6,802 nt of DNA, taken from assembly GCA_000715635.1 (NCBI GenBank), contig KL569172.1, positions 1 through 6,802 of the forward strand, given 5' to 3'. This DNA is from Streptomyces violaceus. GTDB taxonomy: Bacteria; Actinomycetota; Actinomycetes; Streptomycetales; Streptomycetaceae. The notes below the pieces were generated by a model. That model searched no databases. It saw only the letters and a program-made list of their open reading frames with translations, and was not told the DNA's origin. Below are positions 6,094 to 6,802 of this stretch, piece after piece (position 1 is the first letter of the stretch; each line of letters begins with the position of its first letter). Made by a program: the position numbers and the translations under genes.

Positions 6094-6746
6094 CGATCCG
6101 TGTGCTGATCGCCGACGACCAGGCCATGGTCCGAGCCGGGTTCGCGATGATCCTCGCCGCGGAAGACGACATCGAGGTCGTCGGCGAGGCCACGGACGGG
6201 GTACACGCAGTGGAACTCGCCGAGCGCAACCGGCCCGACGTGGTGCTGATGGACATCCGCATGCCCCGCATGGACGGGCTGGAGGCACTGCGCAGACTGA
6301 CCCGCCCCGGCACCGTTAGTCCGCCGAAGGTCGTCGTGGTGACGACGTTCGACGACGACGAGTACGTCCAGCGCGCCCTGGGCGAAGGCGCCTCCGGATT
6401 CCTGATCAAAGACTCGGGACCCGCCCTCCTCGTCGAGGCCATCAGGGCGGCCGCCTCCGGCGAGGCGCTGGTCAGCCCGGCTATCACCGTCCGGCTGTTG
6501 CGGCGCCTCAACAGCGCCGTGCCCGCCTCCCGGGAACCGCACTCCGCACTGTCCGCACGGGAGAACGACCTGGTGCGCCTGGTGGCCAGAGGGCTGACCA
6601 ACGCCGAGATCGCCACCGAACTCACCATCTCGGTCGGCACGGTGAAGACTCATCTCTCCAACGTGCAGATCAAGCTCTCAGCCCGCAACCGTGTGGAGAT
6701 CGCCGCTTGGGCCTGGGAATCCGGGGTCGTCGACGGGCGAGGGTGA
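6090..6746 (+). CDS. Response regulator, NarL/LuxR family
   Basis: This 218-residue cytoplasmic transcription factor is the partner of the kinase. The receiver domain (about 1-120) has the acidic pair D9/D10, phosphoacceptor D55 in LMDIRMP, the switch threonine in VTTF (about 85) and lysine 107 in IKD. A linker leads to a LuxR-type helix-turn-helix at about 154-207: LSARENDLVRLVARGLTN, then AEIATELTISVGTVKTHL. The recognition helix is intact, so a DNA-binding activator or repressor is expected. The ATG overlaps the kinase stop as ATGA, with GAAGG ten bases ahead, so the two are co-translated in near-equal amounts. The likely target is the divergent region it shares with the ABC operon, by analogy with similar clusters; this is not demonstrated here. 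Confidence 0.93.
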   Translation: MTIRVLIADDQAMVRAGFAMILAAEDDIEVVGEATDGVHAVELAERNRPDVVLMDIRMPRMDGLEALRRLTRPGTVSPPKVVVVTTFDDDEYVQRALGEGASGFLIKDSGPALLVEAIRAAASGEALVSPAITVRLLRRLNSAVPASREPHSALSARENDLVRLVARGLTNAEIATELTISVGTVKTHLSNVQIKLSARNRVEIAAWAWESGVVDGRG

Positions 6747-6754
6747 GAAAGTGG

Positions 6755-6767
6755 GCCCGCTTCGGGC
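6755..6767 (+). other. Small hairpin after the response regulator
   Basis: GCCCG, loop CTT, CGGGC forms a five-base stem nine bases after the regulator's stop codon. It is short and immediately precedes the much stronger palindrome, so it may only add to termination. Confidence 0.3.
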
Positions 6768-6772
6768 GAAGA

Positions 6773-6802
6773 GCTACGAGCCTGATCGATCAGGCTCGTA
6801 GC
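6773..6802 (+). terminator. Perfect 30-base palindrome, probable terminator
   Basis: GCTACGAGCCTGATC is followed directly by its exact reverse complement, with no spacer. Folded as RNA this gives a 13-base stem with a TCGA loop. It lies 26 bases after the regulator's stop and is the likely end of the kinase-regulator transcript. The window ends on its last base, so it may extend further and any trailing T-run cannot be seen. A symmetric protein-binding site is the alternative. Confidence 0.75.

Overview
The window looks like Streptomyces or a close actinomycete. The DNA is very GC-rich, codons strongly prefer G or C at the third position, several start codons follow GA-rich ribosome sites, and the protein families are typical of the genus. 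The setting is chromosomal and accessory in flavour. No phage, plasmid, CRISPR, tRNA or rRNA gene was seen.

Bases 1-924 hold no convincing intact gene. This stretch contains decayed coding material. The clearest part is on the minus strand (about 440-650), where a 25-residue protein repeat is broken by a 2-base frameshift. There is also an unexplained plus-strand frame that ends at 824, and a doubtful 59-codon ORF at 38-217. Bases 925-2187 encode a 420-residue exported protein with seven propeller-type repeats (TolB/PD40-like). Its 3' end lies only 10 bases from the broken end of a short-chain dehydrogenase remnant on the opposite strand (2198-2476), which suggests an old rearrangement junction.

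Bases 2531-6802 form a compact two-operon module. On the minus strand, an ABC ATPase (3612-4598) and an ABC-2 type membrane protein (2581-3615) overlap by ATGA and end at a strong hairpin (2531-2558). Divergently, on the plus strand, a membrane histidine kinase (4876-6093) and a NarL/LuxR-type response regulator (6090-6746) also overlap by ATGA. They are followed by a perfect 30-base palindrome that ends on the last base of the window. The 277-base region between the operons carries three CGTGAT-like half-sites, a candidate operator.

The likely reading is a self-contained stress or drug response unit. The kinase would sense a membrane or envelope cue, the regulator would bind the divergent promoter region, and the ABC exporter would be the output. 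The substrate and the signal cannot be read from the sequence. Apart from the relics, the gene families are familiar, and I did not find a clearly new system.
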